A DNA stretch of 64,000 bases, from the NCBI GenBank assembly GCA_035222895.1, contig JAVYIG010000093.1:1-64000 (forward strand), read 5' to 3'. Shown one piece after another: positions 1 through 10,176 of the stretch. The DNA is from Strongylocentrotus droebachiensis (lineage: Eukaryota > Echinodermata > Echinoidea > Camarodonta > Strongylocentrotidae). A program made the position numbers and the translations under genes. Numbering within the stretch: the first letter of the stretch is position 1; each line of letters starts with the position of its first letter. A model generated the notes under the pieces. That model saw nothing but the letters and a program-made list of their open reading frames with translations, was not told the DNA's origin and did not search any database.

Positions 1-1150
1 CATTCTTTTGTATTATCATGCAACTAAATCTCAATCATCAACCCAGTTATTATACAAAATAAATTACACTGATTGTTTTCTTCTTCAGATCTGTCCAATA
101 TCATGAACTACCAATTGTACAAACGATAGTATTGAGCCATTCACATATAATCATAAAGTAACATAACATAGTAAATTCTACTCACCGGCCAATACTAGCC
201 ATAACGCTCAACAATAGCGACCAAGTGCTACCATAGTACCATATCCACATCTCGTACAATTACAGCATGCAGCCCTAGCAATAAGATCAAATGGCATATC
301 TTACTAACAAATAATGACTTACATAAAGGGAAGCTTATACTCAACAAAGTTGTAAGAATAAATTGTTCAATTTAACACAATATACATGTACTGAAATTCC
401 TTCATATCATGTAACAAAATAAATGACAAGAGTATTTCAATGAAGCATCATTGTTCCCATGCAAATGCAGTGCAAGACATGATTCAATTATACTGATCTT
501 ACTTTCACCCATCAAAACTCTCATTAGTAATGCTTATAGGTACATGTACATGTATATATCATCATTCCAATAAGTTAAATGAAATACAATCATAATTATT
601 AAACAATCCAACTTACTTTAAACAAAGTCTGACCACATTTCCTCCTACAACAAGCCAAATGTGCATGTGCTTGCAGTCCTCATTACATAGCTAAGAATCA
701 CTGCCTGCCTGCTATAGCATTCACCAATGCTAGCACTAACACAAAAGAAATGCACTCATGCAAAGAGTTCAATGGGAATCCCTATAGGGGGAACAAATTT
801 GTCATTGACTGAAGAAGCAGGGGGGAATCTTTGCACCACATAATTCCTATTTAATTTACAACATAAATTCCAATTTACAACAAATATATTAATACTAACA
901 ACACTTTTGTTTAACAATCTTTTTAGGTGCTCTTCAAAAAAAAATGAGATAAAAGAGGTAAAAGTAATCATAGTATTATTGTACAGGTTAATGCACAGAG
1001 AAATTCAAGTCCATTAAATTGAAAGAGTGAATAAGCAGGCTAAGGTAATGGGATTATATGGAAAGCATATTATCTAGGTACTCTAAAATGCGAAGACTCT
1101 CCGGAGTCATTCATTTTGCACAATAGAAATTTTAGTTATTCTGTGAAAAG
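1..1150. other. Intergenic, no gene seen
   Basis: AT-rich DNA without a convincing exon on either strand. Open frames are short and lack splice or protein-family support. The stretch ends at the first MITE. Confidence 0.6.
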
Positions 1151-1299
1151 TAGTGGTGGATCCAGGGGAGGGGGGGGGGGGCCTGTGCGAATTATCGGCC
1201 GCAGATTGTCATATTTTCGGGAGCAAAAAGCTGTTTCGCCGCTAAGTATTTTCTAACGAATTGGGCCCCCTTCCCTGCCGCCGGCTGGATCCGTCCCTG
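1151..1299. mobile_element. Degenerate hAT-like MITE (GGCGGATCCAG family)
   Basis: Begins TAGTGGTGGATCCAG and ends CTGGATCCGTCCCTG, which are diverged inverted ends of the CAGKGGCGGATCCAG family seen six more times in the window. It holds a long G run near its left end. No target-site duplication is clear here; the family assignment comes from the cleaner copies at 21060, 49040 and 16905. Confidence 0.6.
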
Positions 1300-1325
1300 G
1301 CTCGAAGTGACGAGGCCATTGCTTA

Positions 1326-1652
1326 TGCTATGCTCACATTAGCCAAAAGTTGCCTGCTCGGCGGCCGAGCGGCGAGTTTTTAACCAATTCTGCCGGCGGC
1401 TGCCCGGCCACCGAGCGGCGGCCGCCCAGGCACCGCTCGTTTTTAGGGCATCGCCCGGTCGCCGCTGAAGTTTAGCGCGGAGTTAAAATTTGGGCGGCGC
1501 CTGCTCACTTTTCACTCGCCGCCCAAAATACGCCCGGTGCCTGGGCGGTCGCCGCCCGGGCACCGACCTAATCGCTGGGCGATGTCTAATTCCAGCAGCG
1601 ACCGAGCAGGCTACTGATCGGTCGGTCGCTGCTCTGATTTGTGACCATAGCT
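1326..1652. mobile_element. GC-rich MITE with TTA duplication (PIF/Harbinger-like)
   Basis: The ends are inverted: TGCTATGCTCACA at the left and TGTGACCATAGCT at the right, followed inward by GCCTGCTCGG and its complement. TTA flanks both sides (1323-1325 and 1653-1655). The related copy near 50.4 kb reads straight through this point with a single TTA. A 3-bp TWA target is typical of PIF/Harbinger; the superfamily is inferred. The inside is full of GCCGCCCGG-type motifs. Confidence 0.7.
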
Positions 1653-2002
1653 TTAGTCATTGAATCATGACTGTACGCAGCGGGGGGCTAGGGTACATCG
1701 CCGTCCCAACAAATATCCCAAAAAAAGAAAAGAAAATGCAATAAATTATCAGTAATTCATTGCATTTTCCCCCGGTCCCCAACAGGAAAATATCCTCTGA
1801 AGGGCCATGCATTAAATATGGTTCATGGCATGCACACAGAGAGGATTTTTTTATGTAGAGAGTCGGGGCAAAATGCAATGATTTATTGAGAATTTATTTC
1901 ATTTTCTTTGTTTTTTGTATTTGTGGGGGCGGCGACGTACCCTAGCCCCCGCTGCGTACAGTCATGATTCAGTGGCTAAGCAATGTCCTCGTTACTGTGA
2001 GG

Positions 2003-2114
2003 CATGGGCGTAAATCTGCAATTGATACTTATTGTTCAGGGGGGGGGGGGATGATCTATTCATTCACCCCCCCCCCCCTGAACAATAGGTATTACGCAAG
2101 GATTTACGCCCATG
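2003..2114. mobile_element. 112-bp fold-back MITE with 8-bp duplication
   Basis: Inverted ends CATGGGCGTAAATC and GATTTACGCCCATG enclose opposed G and C runs. Perfect 8-bp flanking repeats CTGTGAGG lie at 1995-2002 and 2115-2122. An 8-bp duplication fits the hAT superfamily (inference). It lies in the right flank of the larger fold-back element. Confidence 0.85.
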
Positions 2115-2150
2115 CTGTGAGGCCCCAGAATAAAAACCGTGTCGATATTT

Positions 2151-4242
2151 ATTACCCTCAAGACGAAGATGGTAGACTCCTCCGAGGTCAAATTTATTAT
2201 TTTTGTAAAAATATCGCTCGTTCGCTATTAACAGGGGATATCCCCAGTTCGACGTGTATCCCGTCTTGGGAGGTGTGTGTATATATATATATAATATATA
2301 TATTGATATGAATATCCCCTTTTCACATGTCTTACAAGAGCACACAAACAGAGTCTCACACCCACACTCACCCACACACACATACACGCACACACGCAGA
2401 ACATGTATCAATCACATGCTTGCGAGCTCTGCTGATTTGACTTTTGGGGAGGTCAGATTTGTGCTTCGAAATCATCATTTTATAGATAATGTTCACACTT
2501 TGAAAATGGCAATATATAGTGTTTTTCTATTTCTACTAACATTTACAAATTATTATTGCCTGGGGCGAAATCTGCGGACTACGAAAGTAAGAATTGTAGT
2601 CGTCATCCCATTTACCCCATTGGGTAATTCCATGTAATGTGTCCCTTAAGACATTGATCTCATCGTACAATAAAACACAAAAATCTTGATGTGATAACTA
2701 AATAACGTTAATGATTCTCAAAAGAACCATGAGACAACAAATATTTATCTAGAATTTTTTCTCTTTGAATGACAAATGGATATGTGTCGAATGTCGTACG
2801 GGACGCGTTGCATAATATCGACCCTGTATAAGTCAATAAGATGTTTTGCTACTGTTACAATGTTATTTTATACAACAATTTTACTGCCGAAGAAACCGTG
2901 TTCTGATGTCAAGTTTGTTACAGATCATTCTGAACTTGTTTGGTTACTGGGAGTTGATGAGTTTAACTGCATACAATTATCAATCACCGCACACTGAATA
3001 AATTAACCAACCATGAGTAAGGGAAAATGGAGATTCAGAGGGTACAAACAGCCTCCCCCTCCCCCCCCCCCCCTTTGAGACCCAATTGGCATACCTTAAC
3101 TTACATTGCACATGGGTTAGGTATTCCAATTAAAATATGCTTTTTTCATGAATATCAATTGATATTAACTCAATCAACCTATGCATGTATTGGTATGATT
3201 ATTATAAACCTATCATTGTAATCCCGTAGTTTATACATATTCCTATAGTTATGAGCTGTCACCAGTCAATCAATCAATGTATGCCTTATATTATCATTTA
3301 GCTTTCACCCGCAATAGATATCTGAAAAATGTTCCTAAAAAACAGTCAACCATAATGATCTCATATTGTCCAACGTCATACCTTTACAACAGAAGTCTCC
3401 TCGTCATCCAGATAACAATCATTATCAACCCGATCGCTGCCATGACATGCCATGATCAAGGACCGACGGAAGAACGATTCAAAAAATCTCTTGATTCCTT
3501 AATCAAACCAATCACTGAAATCTGTTGATGTATAGTCAATGCACTTAACGTCCAGTTCTGTCAATTCGGGCAGCCTGCTCTTCCTATTAGTAGGGTGATC
3601 ACACTGCCTAAATTCAGCTTGGTTGCCAGCTTGGCAACCTTGGGCAACTTTTGCCATATTGGCATAATCATCAATTAGCATATATGTGCAATTTGTAATA
3701 ATGTTGCTAATCTCAATCCAGGAAGCCTGAAAATATGGATAATACGACTTTTCAAGGGTTTTCTATGACAAGGAATTCATTTACGACACCAATTTTTATT
3801 TTTAAGTAATACAATTGTCTTAAATAGCATGATGAGCAAATCAACACATGTTTGATATATCCATACAATTGGAATAATATTTTCTTGTCTCTTTTCGTGA
3901 AGTGTTTGTGACAATCTGTGTATTACTTTATACATTACCTTCATAGTTTATACCACCAGGGTCTTCGTTATCTAGTGTGTTGATTACAAAATGATTTTGT
4001 TTTACCATATCAAAAGTGCCTTTTTTGCTTCTCACAAAGTTTCCATCACATATGCCCGTACATTTACATGGCAAACGACGAGTACCATAGCAATTTGAAA
4101 TGAATCTTCTGTGATGTATTTGTGATTGGGGTAACGCGAAGCTTTTTTATTTCTTAAAAAGGAGCCTTGACAACAACAACAAAGATTAAAAACGTAAATC
4201 TAGTAGACTAAAGACTGGTGCCCCCCCCCCCCCCCCCCCTTC
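2151..4242. other. Intergenic with microsatellites
   Basis: No gene recognised. There is a TA run at 2279-2305, a CA-rich stretch at about 2337-2400, a poly-C run near 3060-3073 and another at 4221-4239. Short open frames have no family resemblance. Confidence 0.6.
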
Positions 4243-4461
4243 AGTGTCGTAGTCGAGTGGTTTACGGTGCTTGACTGGAGATGCAAAGGTCGAGGTTTGA
4301 ATCCCGACACGGCCCTAATATCCTTTGGCAAGATATTTACCTGCACTTGCTACTCTCTACCCAGGGGTTAAATGGGTCCCCGGTAGGATGCAAAAGTTCA
4401 TATGGTTGAACGAGCAAGTGTGCGCTTGTGAAATGGCGACTGGCTGGAATGCTCCCCAGGG
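4243..4461 (+). mobile_element. tRNA-derived SINE
   Basis: The head resembles a tRNA gene with an A-box-like TAGTCGAGTGG (about 4250-4260) and a B box GGTTTGAATCC (4294-4304). The body shares CTAATATCCTTTGGC and a block resembling CACCCAGG...AAATGGGT...GGTAGGA with the minus-strand copy at 45284-45551, so the two belong to one family. It is not a functional tRNA gene because no acceptor stem or anticodon arm can be completed. The 3' side is cut by a MITE. Confidence 0.8.
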
Positions 4462-4674
4462 CAGTGGCGGATCCAGGGGGGGGGGGGGGGGGATTTTTTT
4501 TTTTTTTAAACATTTGTTAACGTTAATTTTACTCTTTTTGGAGATGGCCCCCCCCCCCCCTGGCGCTCAAGGAGGGGGGGGGGGGTGCAATTTTTCAAAT
4601 TTTCGAGGGCCCCCCAAAAAAATAGCGCTCTTTAAGTGATACCGCCCCTCCCTAAAATAAGATCTCCGCGCCTG
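4462..4674. mobile_element. hAT-like MITE (GGCGGATCCAG family)
   Basis: Starts CAGTGGCGGATCCAG and ends with a worn GATCTCCGCGCCTG. G and C runs face each other inside. The flanking 8-bp words do not match, so one end may be rearranged. Confidence 0.7.
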
Positions 4675-4739
4675 CATTAAAATATATAGCTATGATGCTG
4701 ACTAAGTTGACGAAATAATTCGTATATTTATGTCGTCGA

Positions 4740-4850
4740 GGAAAATGACCATTTGCGCGTAGGCAGGATTTCTTCAATTGGGGGAGGGGGGGGGGGTTAA
4801 CATTTTGAAATCGGGCCAAAAATTTCGCAACGACGCCCTGAATACAGCTA
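4740..4850. mobile_element. MITE fragment, CGTACGCAGG subfamily
   Basis: GCGTAGGCAGGATTTCTTC, a G run, then TCGGGCCAAAAATTTCGCAACGA match the left part of the 21060 element. The other end is not visible. Confidence 0.5.
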
Positions 4851-5409
4851 AGGTTTTGGTACCCATCTACATGCACCTTACAGACACGCGTAATATATTC
4901 GATTTTTCAAATTCAGGTAGCGGGACTGCCGATAACATCGCTAAAATATGATATTTCAGGATACATTTTCCATTGCAAATGTGTTCATCTTTGACTCTGA
5001 CATGTATTGTATGTGTGTGATATGTGATATGCTTTGTATTTTAAAGTTATTTTACCATGCATACAACGGACCCGCCGAAAAATGCCACCCGGCCAAAAAA
5101 CTCCCCCTCTTCTCTAAATATATAAATACAGAATTGCCTACTGAGTGACCAAATTGGCGACCGGATATATTTTGATCCTTGCAACTTGCATAAAATGGTA
5201 TGTTTGGCGTTTAAAATTTCTCCAAAAATATATATATTAAACAACAACAACAACAAATATTCAAAAAAACTAGATGGAACTTCGACTGCGCGCAGTCGAA
5301 AATGATGCCTCCGCCATAGAGCGATTTTACAAACCACAAAACAGAACCAATTTTTCAAATTCACTATTTATAACAGGTTCTAAGAATATCGTGATAACAA
5401 GCTATGTTT

Positions 5410-5640
5410 CATATACATGTATGATCCTTTTATCTTTGACATCATGACCTTAAAATCAAATCAGTTCATTGGCTTTGCAAGATACATACATGACCTAAGT
5501 TTGGCAGAAATCCATCAATTGGTTCTTGAGATAACACGATCACGAGCTATTTTGCATACATAATGAGCACTGTGACCTTTGACCTCGTGACCCCAAAATA
5601 TAATCAGTTCATTAGCTCTGCAAGATACATACATGCAACT
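5410..5640. repeat. Two-copy repeat with GACCTTTGACC motifs
   Basis: Two roughly 150-bp units share TCAGTTCATTGGCTTTGCAAG / TCAGTTCATTAGCTCTGCAAG-type blocks and TTTGACNTCNTGACC motifs. The rest of 4851-5680 shows no gene. Confidence 0.55.
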
Positions 5641-5681
5641 CATAAATATGTAATGCATTAATCAGTTTTTAGGGTGTATCA

Positions 5682-5800
5682 CTATGTCCCCTTCCGCTAT
5701 TTCATCAAACTTTTCAAGCCACATTTGATATGGTGCATCCCCAGCATACCAAGGTCGAATGCAAAAATGCCCAGGTAATGATACAAGAAAGAAGGCTATT
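5682..5800 (-). other. Possible exon of unknown gene (weak)
   Basis: The minus strand reads an open stretch containing IRPWYAGDAPYQMWLEKF and ending at a stop near 5675. Its amino-acid mix looks protein-like. The plus strand also offers an acceptor-like TTTTTAG and a donor-like CAG|GTAATG around the same bases. I recognise no family, no good minus-strand acceptor is visible, and it does not resemble the missing P450 C-terminus. This is a flag for homology search and not a gene call. Confidence 0.2.
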
Positions 5801-7475
5801 CAATATGAAGTGTTTAGTATCAAGTTCTTAATCTTAATTTGATTTTGTAACTTCAATATCTTTTACAGGAACACCACATTTAGTAACAAAAAAGATCAGT
5901 CAATATAGTGATTTACCAATGATAGAACGCACAAGCTTTTAGAAGTTAGACTTTCATATGGAATTTTCAAATACATCTTCATGTGATGATTATACATGTA
6001 GCTTCAAGCTATCAGAATTATTTCTACAAATCAATACACAGTGCTAAAATCTAAATGAGTGCAATGAAATGTGAAAATAATCTTCTACACATACATGAAT
6101 AGACAAAGATATAAAAGGCAGTAAGTCCCTTTTGTAGATTCGTGCAAACTCCGTGAAACTTGGCAAATGTTTTAAATGTATCATTCAGATCTTGTGTGAG
6201 GAATTCTACAGTCGTATGTTCCGAAGCTTCTTTGTAAGAAATGAAATCTGATATACACCTTTGTAGATTAATTTATAAAATACCTATTCAGAACATATGA
6301 CTTTAATTACATAAGGCCATTGTGTATTGATATCTACTTCGCATATACAGCATAGGATGTTCAATATTGCTACAATAAGCACAACAAAATAGAAGCAGAA
6401 ACAAATATAACACGTGTGGTTCACACATATACATTAAAATCACTATGATTTAAATATGATTTTTTTTAGTTTGACTACCATACAAAACTTACATAATAAA
6501 AAATAATGACAAACTAGCAATAATCAAATACATGTATTGTTATTTGTATCACATTTGGCTTTTAACTGTAGCTTTTATTCATCAGAAATATTTTGATGTG
6601 TAAACAAAAACAGAGTATCATCAAAAGGAACAGAATTTAAAGAGTCTGACACATACGATTCATGAAGTAATTTTGGTTTTCAATGTACATGATTGGTTCC
6701 AATTACCCAGGATGACATCAGTACTAACTGTTCCTGTAGGCCCTTGAATTAATATTACTTCATTATTGACAGGTTAACGTAATAAGGACGTTAAGACCGG
6801 GCAAGGATCAAACCCTGGAACTTTCGTAAGAGCTTCACAGGCCTTCACCAGTATACAACAGTACATTAATTACGACATTATTAAAGTGTGAATTGCTTGG
6901 CACTAAGTATCTTCTATCATACACAAAATCATCCCCACTAACAGAATACTTGGGTGATCAGATCAATACATGTCATCCTGTTCAGTACATTGAAGCACCA
7001 CTCAATGAAACGACCGGAAGTTTTAACAGGATCACCTCACACTTCCGTATACTGATGCTGATGCTGATTAAGTTGCAAACTTTCTGGTTTAGCATATTAA
7101 ACTTCACATTATCACCTGAAAAGGCATAATCACATTTCCCCTTTTTCTGTTAAATTTACAAACAAATGTGCTGAAACATGAGATTTCAAATAGAAAATCA
7201 AATCAAAACACTGAACAGGCACTTTACATACAAATCATGAATTCTATATTAAGAATTGGGAATTTAAAAAAAAAAAAAAAAAAAAATTATTTACGGTAAT
7301 GATATTACATGTTTTATTGTGCAAACCTACCTGGAAACCGAAGAGGTTATGACTATTATAATTGTGACATGTGCAAATTTCTCTATTGCTATACTTTTCT
7401 TTGAAATGAGTTTTGACTACAGTAAAATATTTTCCTTTTCATGTTGATGAAACAGTACAAGAAAATGTGCTGCCA
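5801..7475. other. Intergenic, no gene seen
   Basis: AT-rich, with an A run at about 7268-7286. No exon, RNA gene or repeat structure could be supported. Confidence 0.55.
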
Positions 7476-7481
7476 ATTTAA

Positions 7482-7676
7482 AGGCAGGCTTTACTACTTC
7501 AGCAAGAAGGGATTAGACCACCCAGCGAGCCAGCGAGGTCACTGTGACAGGTGGCTATCTCATTAACTCAGCTCTCATTTAACATAAAAAAAGAGGATCA
7601 TGGGGGACCAACAGGCACCGATTGGGAAGTTTTCTATATAGAGGGAGCAAGTAGCTACAAGTAGGACAGTATGCCT
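7482..7676. mobile_element. TTAA-flanked MITE (AGG...CCT ends)
   Basis: TTAA at 7478-7481 and 7677-7680 flank 195 bp whose ends are AGGCAGGCTTTACTACTT and, read on the other strand, AGGCATACTGTCCTACTT. It is one of at least four families in the window with TTAA targets and AGG ends. TTAA targets occur in Kolobok and piggyBac; the AGG ends make Kolobok the likelier guess. Confidence 0.75.
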
Positions 7677-7692
7677 TTAAAGAATCAAAGCT

Positions 7693-8005
7693 AATAGGCC
7701 ATTTTCGTAATGTAACCAAACTTATTAACGCATAAGTCTTTGTGAAGTGCCTCAATACACGTTATTTCATTCACCTGATAAGAATAATAGTATTTCAATA
7801 GTCAGAATGCAAACTGCATATATTAAGTGTTGCTAGGTAGGTCAAGCCATAATGTTTGTCCAACCTGGCAACAACTAATGTGTGCAGTACGGATTCTGTC
7901 TATTGAAATACTATTATTCTTTTCAGGTGAATGAAATAATATGTATTGAGGCACTGCACAAAGACTTATGCATTAAATGTTGTTACATTACGAAAATGGC
8001 CTATT
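7693..8005. mobile_element. Long-arm fold-back MITE
   Basis: Arms of about 105-110 bp are inverted copies. The left begins AATAGGCCATTTTCGTAATG and the right ends with its complement. Both arms carry CATAAGTCTTTGTG and TTCACCTGA blocks. The loop is 7805-7895. It lies 12 bp from the preceding TTAA MITE. Confidence 0.8.
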
Positions 8006-8070
8006 CATTTATCCTTTAACCATAGCGTGTCCTTAATGGTATGATCAATACCATTTCAAGAGCAGTGTGA

Positions 8071-9150
8071 CCCTTTAACCTTCAGTCTTATTCCTTTGGT
8101 TTAGCTTCTCTCCACAACACATATGGTGTACGTGGTAATACACTATCGTGGTTTGAATCGTACTTAAGAGGTCGTTATCAGTGCACATTGGTGCAAAGGG
8201 CAAGATCTGATCTACAAGTTCTCCAGTCAGGAGTACCTCAAGGTTCTATACTTAGACCCCTGCTGTTCACCCTCTTTATGAATGATCTGCCCAATAGCGT
8301 TGAACATAGTAAGGTGATGTTGTATGCCGATGATACGGCAATTATGTTCAGTGCCTTAAACCCAAAGGAGATAGAGAGTACAATGAATAGTGATCTGGAC
8401 AGGGTTAAATCATGGCTTTGCCATAATAAACTATCCCTTAATACGGACAAGACCAACTTCTTACTTGTAGGGACACCCCAAAAACTACGACATATCGAGG
8501 CATCAATCGACATAAAGATAGATGGTCTGCAAATTAGACAGGTAGAACATGTGAAATATCTTGGGGTGTGGTTGGACCAGCACCTTAACTGGAATGAACA
8601 CATGAAGCTTACTTCCAGCAAAATTGCTTCAAGGTTGGCACTGTTGAGACGTATCAGAAAATATCTAACGATAGACAGTGCCAAGTTATTAGCAAATGCA
8701 CTGGTATTACCATATTTTGATTATTGCTGCACCTCATGGTCAAATTGTAATCAAGGTCTTCGGGATACACTGATTAAGTTGCATAAACAAATGGCTAGGA
8801 TTGTTCTACAAATGAATGTACTTACACCAAGTTCAGAAATGTTCACAAAACTCAAGTGGATGAACATGGAAAAACGTTGGCAATTCCAGAAATGTAAACT
8901 TATGTTTGATATTGTAAACGGTATTTCCCCCTCATATCTTCAAGATATGTTTACTCAGTCTGCAGCAACACATCGTTATAGCACTAGAATCGCTGATACT
9001 CGTGGATTAGTCGTCCCCAAAGTTAAAACTGAAAATGGTAGAAGGGCCTTTTCCTTTGAGGGTGCAATGACATGGAACAACCTCCCTAGTGAGGTACGAA
9101 ATGCACAAACTAAGCAGTCATTTTGCACCAGTTATTTTAGAAAAATGTAA
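8071..9150 (+). CDS. Partial LINE reverse transcriptase ORF
   Basis: The frame is open from just after a stop at 8068-8070 to the stop at 9148-9150, about 359 codons. Early residues read YGVRGNTLSWFESYLRGR, a block that precedes the catalytic centre in CR1/Jockey-type RTs. GVPQGSILRPLLFTLFMNDL and the catalytic YADDT follow. The C-terminal part has the usual YLGVWLD, LPYFDYC and MTWNNLP blocks. No internal stop or frameshift was seen, so the copy is young, but it lacks the 5' half and cannot be a complete polyprotein. Translation needs a host or chimeric start; no start codon is proposed. Confidence 0.88.
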   Translation, partial: PFNLQSYSFGLASLHNTYGVRGNTLSWFESYLRGRYQCTLVQRARSDLQVLQSGVPQGSILRPLLFTLFMNDLPNSVEHSKVMLYADDTAIMFSALNPKEIESTMNSDLDRVKSWLCHNKLSLNTDKTNFLLVGTPQKLRHIEASIDIKIDGLQIRQVEHVKYLGVWLDQHLNWNEHMKLTSSKIASRLALLRRIRKYLTIDSAKLLANALVLPYFDYCCTSWSNCNQGLRDTLIKLHKQMARIVLQMNVLTPSSEMFTKLKWMNMEKRWQFQKCKLMFDIVNGISPSYLQDMFTQSAATHRYSTRIADTRGLVVPKVKTENGRRAFSFEGAMTWNNLPSEVRNAQTKQSFCTSYFRKM

Positions 9151-9620
9151 ATATAACCCAAGTACTCGCAAATAAGTAGCCTCTATCACAAACTTCAATA
9201 TTTAGTAAATTACCAATTGCAGATCACTGTATTTCTCATAAATATCCTACAAATTACAAATAATTATGTTTAGACACACTGTCACCTCAATATAAATTTT
9301 TTTTTTTTTTTTTTTTTTTTTTTCTTTTTCAAAATTTGTTTATGAATGATTTACTTGATGACTTGATTTTTATTTGACTTGATTTCTTTTTGTGGATTTT
9401 TGTTTGTTTACTTGCTGAGTTTAAATTTACATTTAAGATTAAATCTGTAATTCTTTCTGGTATGTTTACTACTCACCATGTGATGATGTTTTCATGTATA
9501 TGTATGTCTATGTCTATATATGTATTTTATGTTATGCAGGGCCCCCAAGAATAACAGTATTTTAACTACTGATGGGGCTACCCTGTTGAAATAAAACGAA
9601 ATAAATAAATAAATAAAACA
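8071..9620 (+). mobile_element. 5'-truncated non-LTR retrotransposon (CR1/Jockey-like)
   Basis: RT similarity starts abruptly near 8098, so the endonuclease and the RT N-terminus are missing, as usual for target-primed insertions. After the ORF come about 450 bp of 3' UTR with a long T run at 9297-9323, then GGGGCTACCC and an AATAAA-rich tail of ATAA repeats at about 9590-9618. The clade is not certain from this fragment. Confidence 0.9.
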
Positions 9621-10013
9621 AATCATCGTCAGGTTTGAGGCTCATTTTGGAAAATTTCGGGGGGATCTGTGAGCAATGGAGGAGGGAGAGAGGGAGAGAG
9701 GAAGAGGAGGAATACAAAATAAAACTTAACAGTATGACCATGAACTACCTGTAACTATGAATAAATTATGGTAATCCATATAATCTGCATACCAATTAAT
9801 TGCAACCTTCAAGGCAGTAAACTGCCTCAATAAATTGTTGTGGTATATTAACAAGAAATAATTATTGTGCACTTCACATTTGTGTACCTGATAACAAGGA
9901 AGTACACTAGGAATTTCATTTACATCTCCACTTTGCCACTTATACACTGTACTTGTCAAAAGATTGATTTCTGAATGAGTCTGAATGAGGCATAAGAAGT
10001 GAAGTTATCCTAC
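9621..10013. other. Intergenic or terminal P450 intron
   Basis: A purine-rich tract lies at 9675-9715. I looked here for the final P450 exon that should follow the donor at 10013 and found none. Confidence 0.5.
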
Positions 10014-10176
10014 CTGAGTCTCTGGGCAGGTCTCAAAGCGGTACTTCTGGAGAAGACGAACGGTGGCCATCTTGATCTCCATCAGAGCAAACCTCATCCC
10101 GATGCAGTTCCTAGGACCAGCACCGAATGGCATCCAGGCCAAGGGGTGACGCCCCTCCCGATTCTCCTTAGTGAAC
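10014..10176 (-). CDS. P450 exon: haem-binding loop
   Basis: 163 nt in phase 2-0. FGAGPRNCIG holds the axial Cys, followed by MRFALMEIK and RFETCPETQ. Donor CAG|GTAGG shows that a further terminal exon should exist; it was not found. Confidence 0.95.

Larger units (their letters stand above)
1300..2150. mobile_element. Fold-back element, interrupted by two younger insertions
   Basis: The core is a long imperfect inverted repeat. The left arm 1661-1720 contains CTGTACGCAGCGGGGGGCTA and the right arm 1915-1971 its complement. A second copy at 50168-50460 shares the centre, the right arm and the right flank (AAAACCGTGTCGAT). Comparison with that copy shows two extra insertions here, at 1326-1652 and 2003-2114. 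No coding capacity is visible. Confidence 0.75.

Noticed and set aside
4243-4320. tRNA gene
   Set aside because: A- and B-box-like sequences but no complete cloverleaf; a longer SINE body follows and a relative exists at 45284-45551.
8238-8684. Antisense open frame of 148 codons
   Set aside because: Shadow of the LINE reverse transcriptase.
9726-9959. Candidate final P450 exon on the minus strand
   Set aside because: No acceptor in the right phase and no similarity to the CYP3 C-terminus.
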